From assembly GCF_023856365.1 (NCBI RefSeq), contig NC_064541.1:22236214-22300213 (forward strand): a DNA stretch of 64,000 nucleotides, in the 5' to 3' direction. The DNA comes from Brienomyrus brachyistius (taxonomy: Eukaryota; Chordata; Actinopteri; Osteoglossiformes; Mormyridae). This document shows, one piece after another, positions 11,641 through 22,468 of this stretch. Positions within the stretch are counted from its first letter, which is position 1; every line of letters begins with the position of its first letter. The position numbers were made by a program, and so were the translations under genes. The notes beneath the pieces were generated by a model. It saw only the letters and a list, made by a program, of their open reading frames with translations. It was not told where the DNA came from and searched no databases.

Positions 11641-12162
11641 TATTTCAGGTGTTTAACGAAAGAGGAGTTCCGTTGCAAATGCGACGGAAGAGAGTCGCGT
11701 CTGACGCAAACTAGCGTGAAAAGAAATGCGCGCAGTCTGTTGCCTGCGCCAAGTGTTTGCGAGTGGTTCCTTAGGTGAACTTCATTCGAGCAAGCCTGCG
11801 GTAGGCTGAGCGCCATGTCTGATGAAGCTGCATGCATCTCCAGGTGCCTTTGTTACTGAATGGAATGCGATTGTTGGATGAGCAGGCGACAACATGAAAA
11901 TGTAAGCGTGCTGAGGCTCACAGATTCATATCAAAGGGTAAACGGTCTCATTCTTCTTTCTTTGAAAAATCATTTGCTGTATTGCGAGCAGACTGCTCCT
12001 AGGCCAAGGCTGAGCTACAAGAGCAGTCTTACCTGGCCCAGAGCCATATGCGACAGCGCAGAGGATTATGGGAGTTAATCCGGCCCCACCTTAACTTTCC
12101 CACTGCGACTCAGAGTAGGCAGGCGAGTAGCACAACAGGGTCACATGACCCTCATCCAACTC

Positions 12163-12326
12163 ATACTTACCTGGCAGGGGAGATACCATGATCACGAAGG
12201 TGGTTCACCCAGGGCGAGGCATAGCCATTGCACTGCGGCTGTGCTGACCCCTGCGAATTCCCCAAATGTGGGAATCTCGACTGCATAATTTCTGGTAGTG
12301 GGGGACTGCGTTCGCGCTCTCCTCTG
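12163..12326 (+). ncRNA. RNU1: U1 snRNA gene, unit 18 (C161U)
   Basis: C161U in the 3'-terminal stem, shared only with 27271. Last intact gene before the first transposon. Confidence 0.95.
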
Positions 12327-12848
12327 TATTTCAGGTGTTTAACGAAAGAGGAGTTCCGTTGCAAATGCGACGGAAGAGAGTCGCGTCTGACGCAAACTAG
12401 CGTGAAAAGAAATGCGCGCAGTCTGTTGCCTGCGCCAAGTGTTTGCGAGTGGTTCCTTAGGTGAACTTCATTCGAGCAAGCCTGCGGTAGGCTGAGCGCC
12501 ATGTCTGATGAAGCTGCATGCATCTCCAGGTGCCTTTGTTACTGAATGGAATGCGATTGTTGGATGAGCAGGCGACAACATGAAAATGTAAGCGTGCTGA
12601 GGCTCACAGATTCATATCAAAGGGTAAACGGTCTCATTCTTCTTTCTTTGAAAAATCATTTGCTGTATTGCGAGCAGACTGCTCCTAGGCCAAGGCTGAG
12701 CTACGAGAGCAGTCTTACCTGGCCCAGAACCATATGCGACAGCGCAGAGGATTATGGGAGTTAATCCGGCCCCACCTTAACTTTCCCACTGCGACTCAGA
12801 GTAGGCAGGCGAGTAGCACAACAGGGTCACATGACCCTCATCCAACTC

Positions 12849-12944
12849 ATACTTACCTGGCAGGGGAGATACCATGATCACGAAGGTGGTTCACCCAGGG
12901 CGAGGCATAGCCATTGCACTGCGGCTGTGCTGACCCCTGCGAAT
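12849..12944 (+). pseudogene. RNU1: U1 snRNA gene split by transposon, 5' part (nt 1-96)
   Basis: The full promoter and U1 nt 1-96 are present, including the splice-site-pairing end, stem-loop 1 and stem-loop 2. The sequence then runs into the transposon. The remaining part (from nt 88, overlapping by the duplicated target) resumes at 21870. Without the Sm site and 3' stem, a normal snRNP cannot form. A chimeric transcript entering the element is possible because the promoter looks unchanged. Confidence 0.95.
12936..12944 (+). other. target site duplication, left copy (element 1)
   Basis: CCTGCGAAT (U1 nt 88-96) is present here and again at 21870-21878. Nine bp is the longest shared stretch. 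Dada duplications are reported as 6-7 bp, so one to three of these bases may belong to the element ends. Confidence 0.85.
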
Positions 12945-13034
12945 GGGGGTGCGCCGTACGGTATCGCATTTCATAAGCGATATGATTGGTGGGGGGTCTA
13001 CGGATGATAATGGGCGTGTATGCTTAGAGAAAAT

Positions 13035-13250
13035 GGGCGTGTTTAGTTTTAGGATGTCTGGAATAATTATCGCCTTGGTTTCTGGTTATTCATTCCAATT
13101 CGTAAATGATGATGGGCGTGTCGGTTTGAGGATGTCTGGAATAATTATCGCCTTGGTTTCTGGTTATTCATTCCAATTCATAAATGATGATGGGCGTGTC
13201 GGTTTGAGGATGTCTAGAATAATTATCGCCTTGGTTTCTGGTTATTCATT
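13035..13250 (+). repeat. 78-bp tandem repeat, about three copies
   Basis: GGATGTCTGGAATAATTATC recurs at about 13052, 13130 and (one change) 13208. A GGGCGTG motif precedes each copy, with an extra one at about 13012. The 109-codon open frame across it merely reflects the repeat (78 is a multiple of 3). It lies just inside the left end, so it could be a subterminal transposase-binding array. Confidence 0.85.
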
Positions 13251-13524
13251 CTTTCTAGCATTTCTGCATTAATAGTATGTTTTATCATACACTTGGCACT
13301 CTCTGGATCTGAAATCTCTGCTACTGTTTTTTGGTAGTAATTACTTAAGTAAAGGTAATTAAAGTATATAATTTATTTTTATATATGTATATGTATATAT
13401 GTGTATATATGTAAATAAACTTTATGTCATGCATTATCTGTTGATAAAGCTGAACTATTAACAAACTTTAATTGACATGTGTCACTCCTGTTACTTGTGA
13501 CTGTTTTCTTTGTGTTTTCAACAG

Positions 13525-13699
13525 AGAATTATGAGGCAGCGACGGGGGCAAACCAAAGGACTACCAGGAATACACATGGCCAAGGTTGAGCAGCATCTGG
13601 TTGAGTGTTCTCTTGCAAGAAACTTTTGTATGATTTGGTAAAGTGCTTTCTAATACACAGTAACTCTGGTGTCGTTCTTAAACGATGTTGTCAAATAAA
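13525..13699 (+). other. possible + strand terminal exon with poly(A) signal
   Basis: A pyrimidine-rich tract ending in CAG at 13524 looks like a splice acceptor. It is followed by a 36-codon open frame (13531-13641, ATG to TAA) and AATAAA at 13694. I recognise no protein family. It may be the last exon of a second gene, a captured host fragment, or chance. No convincing upstream + strand exon was found. Confidence 0.3.
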
Positions 13700-13711
13700 G
13701 CATGCTTTATT
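13694..13711. terminator. palindromic bidirectional poly(A) signal
   Basis: AATAAAGCATGCTTTATT is a perfect 18-bp palindrome, so both strands read AATAAA. Further - strand AATAAA copies lie at 13716-13721 and 13786-13791. This would end the - strand transposase mRNA about 0.9 kb past its stop, and also + strand transcripts coming from the U1 promoter side. Function is inferred. Confidence 0.5.
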
Positions 13712-13810
13712 GTTATTTATTGACATTGTGTGGGCGCAAAATCACAGTAATAAAGTTCAGCACTGAAGTAAAAAAAAAATTACTCTTTATTGACCAACAC
13801 ATTGATGACA

Positions 13811-14544
13811 GCAGCATTGTACCATGGATGAGAATTCACAAAGTGCAGAGATCAATAATTGCAGCAATGCTCTCACATGTTACAACTGATGATTTATAGC
13901 AGCATTGTACCATGGATGAGAATTCACAAAGTGCAGAGATCAATAATTGCAGCAATGCTCTCACATGTTACAACTGATGATTTATAGCAGCATTGTACCA
14001 TGGATGAGAATTCACAAAGTGCAGAGATCAATAATTGCAGCAATGCTCTCACATGTTACAACTGATGATTTATAGCAGCATTGTACCATGGATGAGAATT
14101 CACAAAGTGCAGAGATCAATAATTGCAGCAATGCTCTCACATGTTACAACTGATGATTTATAGCAGCATTGTACCATGGATGAGAATTCACAAAGTGCAG
14201 AGATCAATAATTGCAGCAATGCTCTCACATGTTACAACTGATGATTTATAGCAGCATTGTACCATGGATGAGAATTCACAAAGTGCAGAGATCAATAATT
14301 GCAGCAATGCTCTCACATGTTACAACTGATGATTTATAGCAGCATTGTACCATGGATGAGAATTCACAAAGTGCAGAGATCAATAATTGCAGCAATGCTC
14401 TCACATGTTACAACTGATGATTTATAGCAGCATTGTACCATGGATGAGAATTCACAAAGTGCAGAGATCAATAATTGCAGCAATGTTATAATGTTGTTAA
14501 TGCTCTTACATGTTACACTGATGATTTATAGCAGCATTGTACCA
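13811..14544 (+). repeat. 88-bp minisatellite, eight copies plus a partial
   Basis: Copies begin (GCAGCATTGTACC) at 13811 and every 88 bp to 14427, nearly identical, then a diverged partial at 14531. It lies in the 3' untranslated part of the transposase gene. The second element has the same number of copies. Confidence 0.95.
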
Positions 14545-14675
14545 AGTAATAACACCACAACACTACAGTTAAGGGAATTAATAAAAAACACGGAGCATGG
14601 TTTAAACAACTATTTTACATTCAACTATTTACATTTGCCGATCCCCAAGGAGAGAAGAGGAGCTACACCTCATTC

Positions 14676-16142
14676 CTAAAAGTCATCCACAACAGACATA
14701 AAGTGTTCGTAGCTATCATACACTCTGCTGCTTAGACCTTTAGATGGAGACATCATTTTTACTGGACAGAAACTCTTTTTTTTGTATTTCTTGTGTCCCT
14801 GGGTCGGTTGGCGGCAGAGTGTACAAACGGGGAGATTTTGCACCCGTGATAATTTCTCTCCAATACCTGAGGGAGCTTCCTTCAGTTTACGCTTATACAG
14901 CGTAGCTCTCGCCCAGGCTGAAGGACTGTCAGTGCTGTAGAATGTGCTTTCAGAAGCGGGCATCATGGGCAAAGATGGATAGGATGAGATGGGCAGACCA
15001 ACAATCGCAGGAGCTGACTGACTCGCAAGCATTGTGGGCTGTGTGGAGGGGCCAGCAATCAGAGGGGCTGATGCACTGGCGAGCATCATGGGCTGTGTGG
15101 AGGGACCAGCAATCGCAGGGGCTGCTGCAGATGCAGAGAGGGAGGTCAAGGGCCTGGTGATGGTAGAAGTGGGCGGGGTTTTCCTCAGCGGTGCCGACAG
15201 TGGTGGTTGAGGCCGGGAGAGTGGCATCACCACATCTGTCCTTCCCTTTAACACCTTTGTGCCTGCCGTGCTGGGTGTGGGCACATATTCCATCCGGGGG
15301 TAGTCTGGTGCAGGGAGGACCGCTGGCTGGTGTGGTGCCGGAGGTAGGTCAACGGATGAGATGGAGGTGGTCTTTGTGACGGTCAACGGCTGTTTTGTTG
15401 CCCGCATGTTGAGGAGCCTCTCTTGGCGCCGAATGAAGTCCCGCACGGTCTTTGTGTTAATCTTTGGCAGAGGAATGCCAGCCTTGCAGAGGACTGGATC
15501 CTCCACCAAAATCCGGTGCTGGATTCGCTGGTACGCCTTTACGATGAAGGTCTTCTCAGGGCTGGTGCGAGACCCTTGAGGTGAGTGCAACCACAACAGT
15601 TTCACCAGCGTGTACATCAGTCTGTTGTGCTGCGCGCTGATGTCGTGTTGGGCTGGAGCGTACCGCTTGGCCATCTTCACCCGCTGTACTACTGCAGCCT
15701 CGAAGGGGTCATCTCTTTTCGTGCGGCAGTAGAGGGTGTTGCCCCAGTGTGATCTGTACAGCTGGTTAAATCGCTGTGGATGCTTGTCATGCTCTTCCAT
15801 GACATTCCAGGCTTCAAGGACCCTGTTCCGCTGCTCTGTGCTGAGTGACAGCTTGTCGTCTAGCAAGCCAATCTCCACCAACACAGAGCAGAACCTTTCC
15901 AGCTTTTGAAAGCCAGGAAGAGGATTTGGGCTGCAGGCGTCCTCCTTTAAAAAAAACAAAAGACATACGAATGTGGTAAATACATGTGGTGCCGTCAACC
16001 CCAAAATTTCTCATACCCATACCGCATTTCGATTTGAACTAACTTTTCAGGTTTCCTCTGGCTGGAAATTGCATAAATATGTCACCACAAAGTAAGTAAG
16101 ACATTATTCTTGAGACATAAATGGAACAAAGTAAATAAATAA

Positions 16143-16182
<40 letters not shown>

Positions 16183-19100
16183 ATCCATACATATAGAATA
16201 ATGTATTACTCTGTGGACTTGAACCGTAAGTTAAATATATAAACTTTCTGCGGTAACAATTGTGCTGTATTTCAATCTAGGAGATACGCAGTTACTCACA
16301 AAGGCCGGAGGATAGACAGTGGAAGTTTCATCGCTGGTGAGTGTGATGCGGGCGAGGACAGCATCCGGAACATCGTCCTGTGGGTCCACATCGCTCTCGT
16401 ACGCCTCGTCTGGATCAGGCCGCCCGGGCTGAACCACCTCCTCCTCCGGACCAGGTCCATCATCGACAATGCCGCTAAGGGAAAATGTGCCCGATAGACC
16501 TGTGCTCTGGCTGAACAGGTACTCTAACCCAAGCAGCTCGTCGGAAGGGACATCAGCAGGGGTCCGGAAGTTCTCTTCCACGGTCTCACCAAACAGCTGC
16601 TGACAGCGGGTGTTGAGGCGGTCAATCAGCGGCGCAGAGTAGGTCCTGTGGCGCCGTCCTCTGCCACCAAACACGGCATCTGAGCTCCTGTCAGAGTTCC
16701 ACCGCGCAATGCCGCTTAGCAGGTAAACCTGATAGGGCCGCGCTGCGCAGTGAGGACCTGCACATCACAATAAAATGTATAAAGGTGTTGGAATAACAAC
16801 AGGACCATGGTTCATTTGTTAGAAGTGATCAGACTACACGTTCATACCTGGAATCATCTGCGGCAGAGCTTTGTGGAATCCTTCCAGGCTGTTGCTTCCA
16901 CGCAGACATTTATAATAGGGCACATCCACATTGTTGATGGATGTGTTACGTGCAACCCTATACATGCTCATGTCTGGTGGATCCTGGATGCACTCCAGAT
17001 GCCGCTGCTGCTCCGCCCAGATCTCATCAATGGCCTCTGTAAATGTATACAATGTAAATGTGTGAAATAGATACATCCCATGTTTTATGTTTCACTTTTC
17101 ACGCTACTGGTATTTGTGATGTAATAGCTTCTTTTTTTTCATACCTGGTGTTTTGAAGAGGCTCACTCCATTCTCATCCAGACCGGCGGGACCTTTAAGC
17201 TCCTCGATGGCCAGCTGGATGAGCTGGAACGTTTCCTGAGCCCCGAGTGTGACCCTCCGCACGTGATGCTTCAGCTGCTCCCTGGGAATGTAGAGCCGCA
17301 CCACATCCTCGTCCGACACGGACTTCAGCGCTGCCGGGTCCTTGGCTCTGACCGCCTTGATGAGCAGCTCCAAGTCCGTGCGGTTGTACGCCAGCACTGC
17401 CCCAGCTACGGCAGACTTGAAAATGGCGTACTTGCAGTGCGACTCTGATCGGATGGCTGCGTCAAACCGGTGGATCCAATGGAAAATGTCCAGACGCACA
17501 ACCATCCCATTGTCCACCCAAGGCTGGAACATGGTTTCCAACGCTGTCGGTCCCTTTTCACGGCAACACCCACGGTCCACATAGAGAATTTTGGGGACGG
17601 GTTGATCCGCCAGCCGAAACCTTTCCATGACACCGTGGCACATCGGCTGCAGCTCCTTTGCGGACTCCTCACAAGTGAGAACAAAGGAAACTATTTGAGA
17701 ATGCTCGTTTCCTATGCTGGTGAACCATTCGGCTGAGCCATGACCTTCGCCGGACAGCTTCTTCACCACCTACAAGTTTGAATAAAGGGATAATCGCTGT
17801 TAGACTTTAAGTATAGGTGATTGTTTTATGTGAAAATCATTGAATAAAAATTAGAAAACGTTCTGCAATGTTTTTTTTTTTTTCAATTTTATCATTTAGG
17901 AAGTTTACATACTTTCTTGGTGGAATCCATTTTCAGCACAGTGCCAAAAGTGGAGAGGATCTGGCTCCGGTAGTCCCGCACATTGTCGGCCTCGGCCAGC
18001 AGGAAGGCGTGGCGCAAGAGACGCGCAGAGGGGATCTCTCTCTGAGGAGGTGGTGCCTTGAACGTCTGCTTCAATGCAGAGACGATCCCTCCGGGTGCCA
18101 CTAAAGCCATAAGGAGCGTGGTGTAGAGGTCCTTGCATCGAAGGTACTCTTCCACGTGATTCTCCTCTATCTGCCGCCACACCTTGACCATGGTGTTTCC
18201 TTCTGTCCGGTCCCTCAGGAGACGCACGACATTCCTGTCCACACCGCGCCTGTAAGCAGAGGCACCGTCAGTATTTTTAAAGGTTTTTAAACAGACAAAC
18301 ACACACTCACACACACAGAATGTGCTGTACACTCACTTGGCGGTAAGAATGGCAGGGAACAGAGCTTGATGAGCCTCGCTGAGTTGGGATAAAATAGCAG
18401 GATCCCATGCGAGCCACCGACCCATGGTGCCACCTTCTCCCCTCCTGGCCGCCTTCGTACACGGTCCACAACACAGGACCTCCGTCAGCATTGTGTACCA
18501 GCTGGATACATCGCAGATGTGACGTACCTGAAGTGCATAAAACAGGGGCATATGATGCACTGTGCTCCTATTTGTATGTTTAAATAAACAGTAATAAACA
18601 TTCCACTTTATTACTGAATTAAGTGAATTAATACCCGGTGGTGAAAGCCAGACTTGTAGAGGTGAACATTCTGTCCTGCTCCCACACACGCTTCACCTCG
18701 GGGACACTTCAGGGAGCATCTCCACACCCCAACAGGACGCCACACAAAGACGCGGCTGCGGAAGAAGGGGTCCGGGTTTGGCAGAGAACCCCTGACGTAG
18801 CCAGGACACTCTGGTGGGTGAAACCACATGCGGTCTGGTCTCATCACCCGTCGCCTCTTCAGGTGTCCAGTGTGGTCTCTGTAGGTTTGGACGGGCGTGA
18901 ACATCCCTCTTTCGGTGTCCTCTTTGAGCCAGGAAATGTCGGCTGATGGGATGCCGTTGGGGTTTTCCCACAGACGCACCCAGCCCTCCAGCTTAACCTG
19001 GGACATAGCAACAGAATATTACTTTAATACACATTTATGCAAAGAGTTGTACTTGTATAGTTATACATGCCCACACAGCATATCACTGCAGAGTGATGCA

Positions 19101-20585
19101 CATTCTCTTTACCATCTGTTTGCATGTATATGAATATCGCTTACAGGGGATTCGCTTTGAGATGACTCCACAGAAGAGGTGCTGGGCAGAGGCTCCTTGG
19201 TGGGTGAAGACTGCTGGGTAGAGAAAGTGGAAGAGGCCTTGGCGGAGGACAATGTCTGGGTGGAGCAGGTTGCCTTGGACGCTTTGGTGGAAGAGCGTGA
19301 GGTGGATGAAGACGGGACACTGGAAGAGGCCTGGATGGAGGAGGGCATCTTGGCAGGGGAGGATGCCTGTGGGGTGGAGAGCGCCTGGACGGTGGAAGAC
19401 GCCTGGCAGGAGGATGCCTCGTGCTTCTGCGTCTTGGACCTGCCCAGTTCTGAAAATCACAAAGAAAGATTTTCAGTGCACCCAGCCGAATAATTTCATA
19501 TTTTGAAAGATGTCTGAGGTAGACATTAACCGTGTCCGCCAAACAATTACCTCCTTCCAAATCCATCACCGCTGAAAAAGCAGAGTCATCCAGCCACGTG
19601 GGGTCTTGGCTAGTGGAGCTCAATTCCTGGTAAAAAAAAAATTTAAACAAATCAATAAGCTGTTGTTGACTGTGCGTTAAGTAATCAACAATGCAAATGA
19701 GCAGTAATTGCAACAATTTACATTTACAAGCACGTGCTGCAACTTACTTGGTCCTTCCTGTCGTTGATGTATTTTCTAAATCTCTTCATTGTCACACTCG
19801 TTATATGTGTGACAGGTGTATGTAGCCACCTGCTCGCCGAACTGTAGGCCTTCCGGATAAGCTCACTCTGCTCACTGCTGAAACTCTCTGGCCTGTCCTT
19901 CAGCCTGGAGTGCTGCCGGTAGAGCTCCCCACATCTCCCGAAAGCTATGGTCTTCAAAGCCTTTCTGACCATATATACACTGGTCGATGTTTGCCTCCAG
20001 GAGAATTGGACACTTGCGGGAAGCTCTCTGCATACTCCGCCAGACAGTCTTTAATCCAGTGGTTCTGGATTGCGGCTGTCCTGCGAGGGTTTGCCGCCTC
20101 CTCTCTGTGCTTGTCAATGACACTGCAATCACAAGCAACATGGCGTTATAATTACTGGCAAAAAAACTCTGCAAAAAAGCAACATGACATGGAGGAGAAC
20201 TGCTCTCAGCAGCTAAATAAAATGACACTTAAGCGTAAATGAAAATAAAGATGAATGCGGTTTCATATATATAATATACTTACTACTTCATGTAGCCCAC
20301 GTCATTTGCCACAAGCCAGCAGAACGGTGCATGTTCATACTGGCCAAACGGCATGACCAGCTTCCCCAGGCACTGCTGGCGGGATGGTGCGGAAATCCCT
20401 CCAGCACAGAGGAGTTTTTCGGCATGGTGGAGGGCAGTGGCCTGGTGCAGCAGCTCACTGGGGGGTCTGGGGAAGGTCATCTTCTTCTCCTTGTACATAC
20501 GGGCTTCTTTGGTTGCCACAAGTACGGCCTGTTGGCGACCTGCCACAGCGCTGGGGTTCACAACCCGGATTGCTGGTGCTGCCAT
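14676..20585 (-). pseudogene. Dada transposase gene, copy 1, frameshifted
   Basis: Same 11 coding exons as the copy at 29784-35697: 20585-20284, 20122-19748, 19626-19551, 19449-19145, 18997-18635, 18527-18337, 18249-17913, 17769-17145, 17036-16848, 16757-16300 and 15944-14676. All introns are GT..AG. Exon 2 here is 375 nt instead of 373, because of one extra base in the GG at 20008-20009 and one in the CCCC at 19927-19930. The first shifts the frame after about codon 138 and meets a stop about 20 codons on. The second does not restore the frame. All downstream exons, including the DDE core, are otherwise open. Both changes are in short homopolymers, so consensus errors are possible; if so, this copy would be intact too. 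Exon 6 reads Ala where copy 2 reads Thr near its end. Confidence 0.85.
16133..16180. repeat. AAAT/AT microsatellite in an intron
   Basis: Short AAAT run followed by an (AT)n tract in the intron between exons 10 and 11 of the transposase gene. It is 4 bp shorter than its counterpart at 31241. Confidence 0.95.
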
Positions 20586-20655
20586 CTTTAGTTTACCTGG
20601 AATGTAGTTTGAAATGTACTGATGACGTCGCAATCTCTAAAATTTTGCTTTTTTG

Positions 20656-20662
20656 TTTTATA
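20656..20662 (-). promoter_or_regulatory. TATA-like sequence upstream of the transposase start
   Basis: TATAAAA on the - strand, about 71 bp upstream of the ATG at 20585. It could serve a transcript starting near 20630. The alternative is a start farther upstream, with the 5' exon near 21522. Confidence 0.3.
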
Positions 20663-20920
20663 AAAAGTTTACACCGCCAACACCAACAGTACTGTACTCT
20701 ACATTTCGCATACATTGTATGTAAATGACATTTGTGGTGTTCAGATCCGCCAGACCCGGTAACAATGCAGCAAGCATTCCAATCATACCGATCATTTACA
20801 TCACGATCAACCATGAATACTCTCATGGTACATGGTACCATGGCACATTGACAGCAGTTTAAAAGTGTGACATTCCATCCTCAGAAACGAACACGTACGT
20901 GATATTAAGGATATACTACT

Positions 20921-21125
20921 TACACTAACAAATACTAGCTCCAGAAATATTCCCGCTTAATACAAAGCCATTTTTTTGCCTTTACATTAACAAGCTTACA
21001 AATACACTAACAAATACTAGCTCCAGAAATATTCCCGCTTAATACAAAGCCATTTTTTTGCCTTTACATTAACAAGCTTACAAATACACTAACAAAGACT
21101 ATCTCCAGAAATATTCCTGCAAAAT
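20921..21125. repeat. 82-bp tandem repeat, about 2.5 copies
   Basis: TACACTAACAAA recurs at 20921, 21003 and 21085. The first two units are identical and the third diverges after about 40 bp. It lies between the transposase gene and the right end; no gene is seen in the surrounding AT-rich DNA. Confidence 0.9.
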
Positions 21126-21521
21126 ATACTTTGCCGTCATCTCGCAAATAACCAAGGAGTTACTGTATATTGCGAGCACTTGTCTTACACATGTATTACC
21201 AAAGTAATTATTTCTGATGCTTTTTTCGGCACCGAAAAATGCGTTTACATGGCATTTAATAAGATTATAAAATCCGACGCTGCTCTGCCATTTATTCCGT
21301 CAAATGCAGTGCTGTGTGTACAGTTTATTCTGCGCATCCCGCTTATTTAATCTTTAGAGGTTAAAGGGGTTCTGGTGTTATTGTATAAACTATATAAACT
21401 ATTATTCTCTGCTCTACTGGTTTTTTTTTTTTCCTGCGGATTCTTGCGTTTACATGGCATTTGAGTGACCGACCATCATAATTATTGACGGAAAAGTTAA
21501 CTGTAATCAGTTTACACTTAC

Positions 21522-21650
21522 CGTAGGTAAATCTTGAAATTCACAGGAAGAAGATCGTCGTGCAGAAACTCTTTGCTTTCTTCAGCAAGTTGAAAACGCC
21601 GCCGCTCAAGCAGAAGTAGTTGCTCAGTAAATGAAATTATTGTAGGATAT
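21522..21650 (-). other. candidate 5' non-coding exon of the transposase gene
   Basis: On the - strand, a strong donor CTACG|GTAAGTG occurs at 21522/21521. An acceptor TTCCAG at 20597 sits 11 nt upstream of the ATG at 20585. Joining them gives a 5' leader without an in-frame start, since the exon has no ATG and its frame closes after the junction. Its 5' limit is unknown; the value given is approximate. Confidence 0.4.
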
Positions 21651-21748
21651 CACGATCATTTATTAGCGGCGATCAAATTCCGAGGGGAATGTCACGTCCA
21701 ATCAGATTGGTGGGCGGGAGCTAGAGAATGCCGCATCGCTGATAGGTA

Positions 21749-21863
21749 GTCTACAGTCAAATTCTGCCAGACGATTGGCAGTCTACAGTCGGCTAAGCCA
21801 ATCGGATGGCCAAACTGTCTACAGTCAGTCTACAGTCACCGTAGACTTTCCTCTACCGTAGAC
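21749..21863. repeat. right-end subterminal motif cluster (GTCTACAGTC)
   Basis: GTCTACAGTC occurs at 21749, 21781, 21817 and 21828. The related inverted ACCGTAGAC occurs at 21838 and 21855, the last within 7 bp of the end. Such clusters often bind transposase; that role is inferred. Confidence 0.7.
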
Positions 21864-21869
21864 TCGACT

Positions 21870-21878
21870 CCTGCGAAT
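21870..21878 (+). other. target site duplication, right copy (element 1)
   Basis: CCTGCGAAT repeats 12936-12944, after which U1 resumes with TCCCC. Confidence 0.85.
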
Positions 21879-21946
21879 TCCCCAAATGTGGGAATCTCGA
21901 CTGCATAATTTCTGGTAGTGGGGGACTGCGTTCGCGCTCTCCCCTG
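21870..21946 (+). pseudogene. RNU1: U1 snRNA gene split by transposon, 3' part (nt 88-164)
   Basis: Carries stem-loop 3, the Sm site, the 3' stem and a normal 3' box, but no promoter. With 12849-12944 and one duplicated 9-mer removed it makes exactly 164 nt. GTCGCGTCT spacer, as in the intact paralogue at 5303. Confidence 0.95.
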
Positions 21947-22468
21947 TATTTCAGGTGTTTAACGAAAGAGGAGTTCCGTTGCAAATGCGACGGAAGAGAG
22001 TCGCGTCTGACGCAAACTAGCGTGAAAAGAAATGCGCGCAGTCTGTTGCCTGCGCCAAGTGTTTGCGAGTGGTTCCTTAGGTGAACTTCATTCGAGCAAG
22101 CCTGCGGTAGGCTGAGCGCCATGTCTGATGAAGCTGCATGCATCTCCAGGTGCCTTTGTTACTGAATGGAATGCGATTGTTGGATGAGCAGGCGACAACA
22201 TGAAAATGTAAGCGTGCTGAGGCTCACAGATTCATATCAAAGGGTAAACGGTCTCATTCTTCTTTCTTTGAAAAATCATTTGCTGTATTGCGAGCAGACT
22301 GCTCCTAGGCCAAGGCTGAGCTACGAGAGCAGTCTTACCTGGCCCAGAGCCATATGCGACAGCGCAGAGGATTATGGGAGTTAATCCGGCCCCACCTTAA
22401 CTTTCCCACTGCGACTCAGAGTAGGCAGGCGAGTAGCACAACAGGGTCACATGACCCTCATCCAACTC

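Larger units (their letters stand above)
1..12944 (+). repeat. U1 snRNA tandem array, left block (686-bp units)
   Basis: Direct repetition every 686 bp, all in one orientation, continuing past the left window edge. Each unit is a 164-nt U1 gene followed by a 522-bp spacer. The spacer shows no convincing protein gene: the short recurring open frames on both strands run through U1 and its promoter. Units differ by only a few substitutions, as expected from concerted evolution. Shared variants mark subfamilies, for example GTCGCGTCT in place of GTCGCATCT about 225 bp downstream of the U1 start (units at 2559, 3245, 4617, 5303, 10105, 10791, 11477, 12163). The block ends inside U1 at the first transposon. 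Confidence 0.97.
12945..21869 (-). mobile_element. Dada-superfamily DNA transposon inserted in U1, copy 1 (8,925 bp)
   Basis: Unrelated sequence interrupts U1 between nt 96 and a repeated nt 88-96, giving a direct target duplication. The element encodes on the - strand a large DDE transposase. It has 78-bp, 88-bp and 82-bp internal tandem repeats and clustered subterminal motifs at the right end. The two ends share only a short inverted core (TACGGTA at 12957-12963 and its complement at 21854-21860). Insertion at a fixed site in a multicopy snRNA gene, the short duplication and the DDE protein together fit Dada, known to target U1, U6 and tRNA genes. The family name is from knowledge, not a search. 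The transposase here is frameshifted. Confidence 0.88.

Noticed and set aside
1..12944. CRISPR-like or satellite interpretation of the repeats
   Set aside because: The 686-bp unit contains a complete U1 gene and promoter. There are no short repeats with unique spacers.
12943..13272. 109-codon + strand open frame at the left end of each transposon
   Set aside because: It translates a 78-bp tandem repeat, which stays open because 78 is divisible by 3. It also starts across the insertion junction.
15191..15379. Many + strand open frames within the transposon
   Set aside because: They are antisense to the transposase exons, whose - strand frames are longer and joined by consistent splice sites.
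19141..19716. 191-codon Pro/His/Arg-rich - strand frame at exon 4
   Set aside because: Wrong frame of the repetitive exon. Splice phases select the Ser/Thr-rich frame, which joins both neighbours without a stop.
20593..20841. 82-codon - strand Cys-rich frame upstream of the transposase start
   Set aside because: No family likeness, and it overlaps the likely promoter and leader of the transposase gene.
12945..21869. Retrovirus or non-LTR retrotransposon
   Set aside because: No reverse transcriptase, long terminal repeats or poly(A) tail was seen. The protein has a DDE core and the gene has introns.
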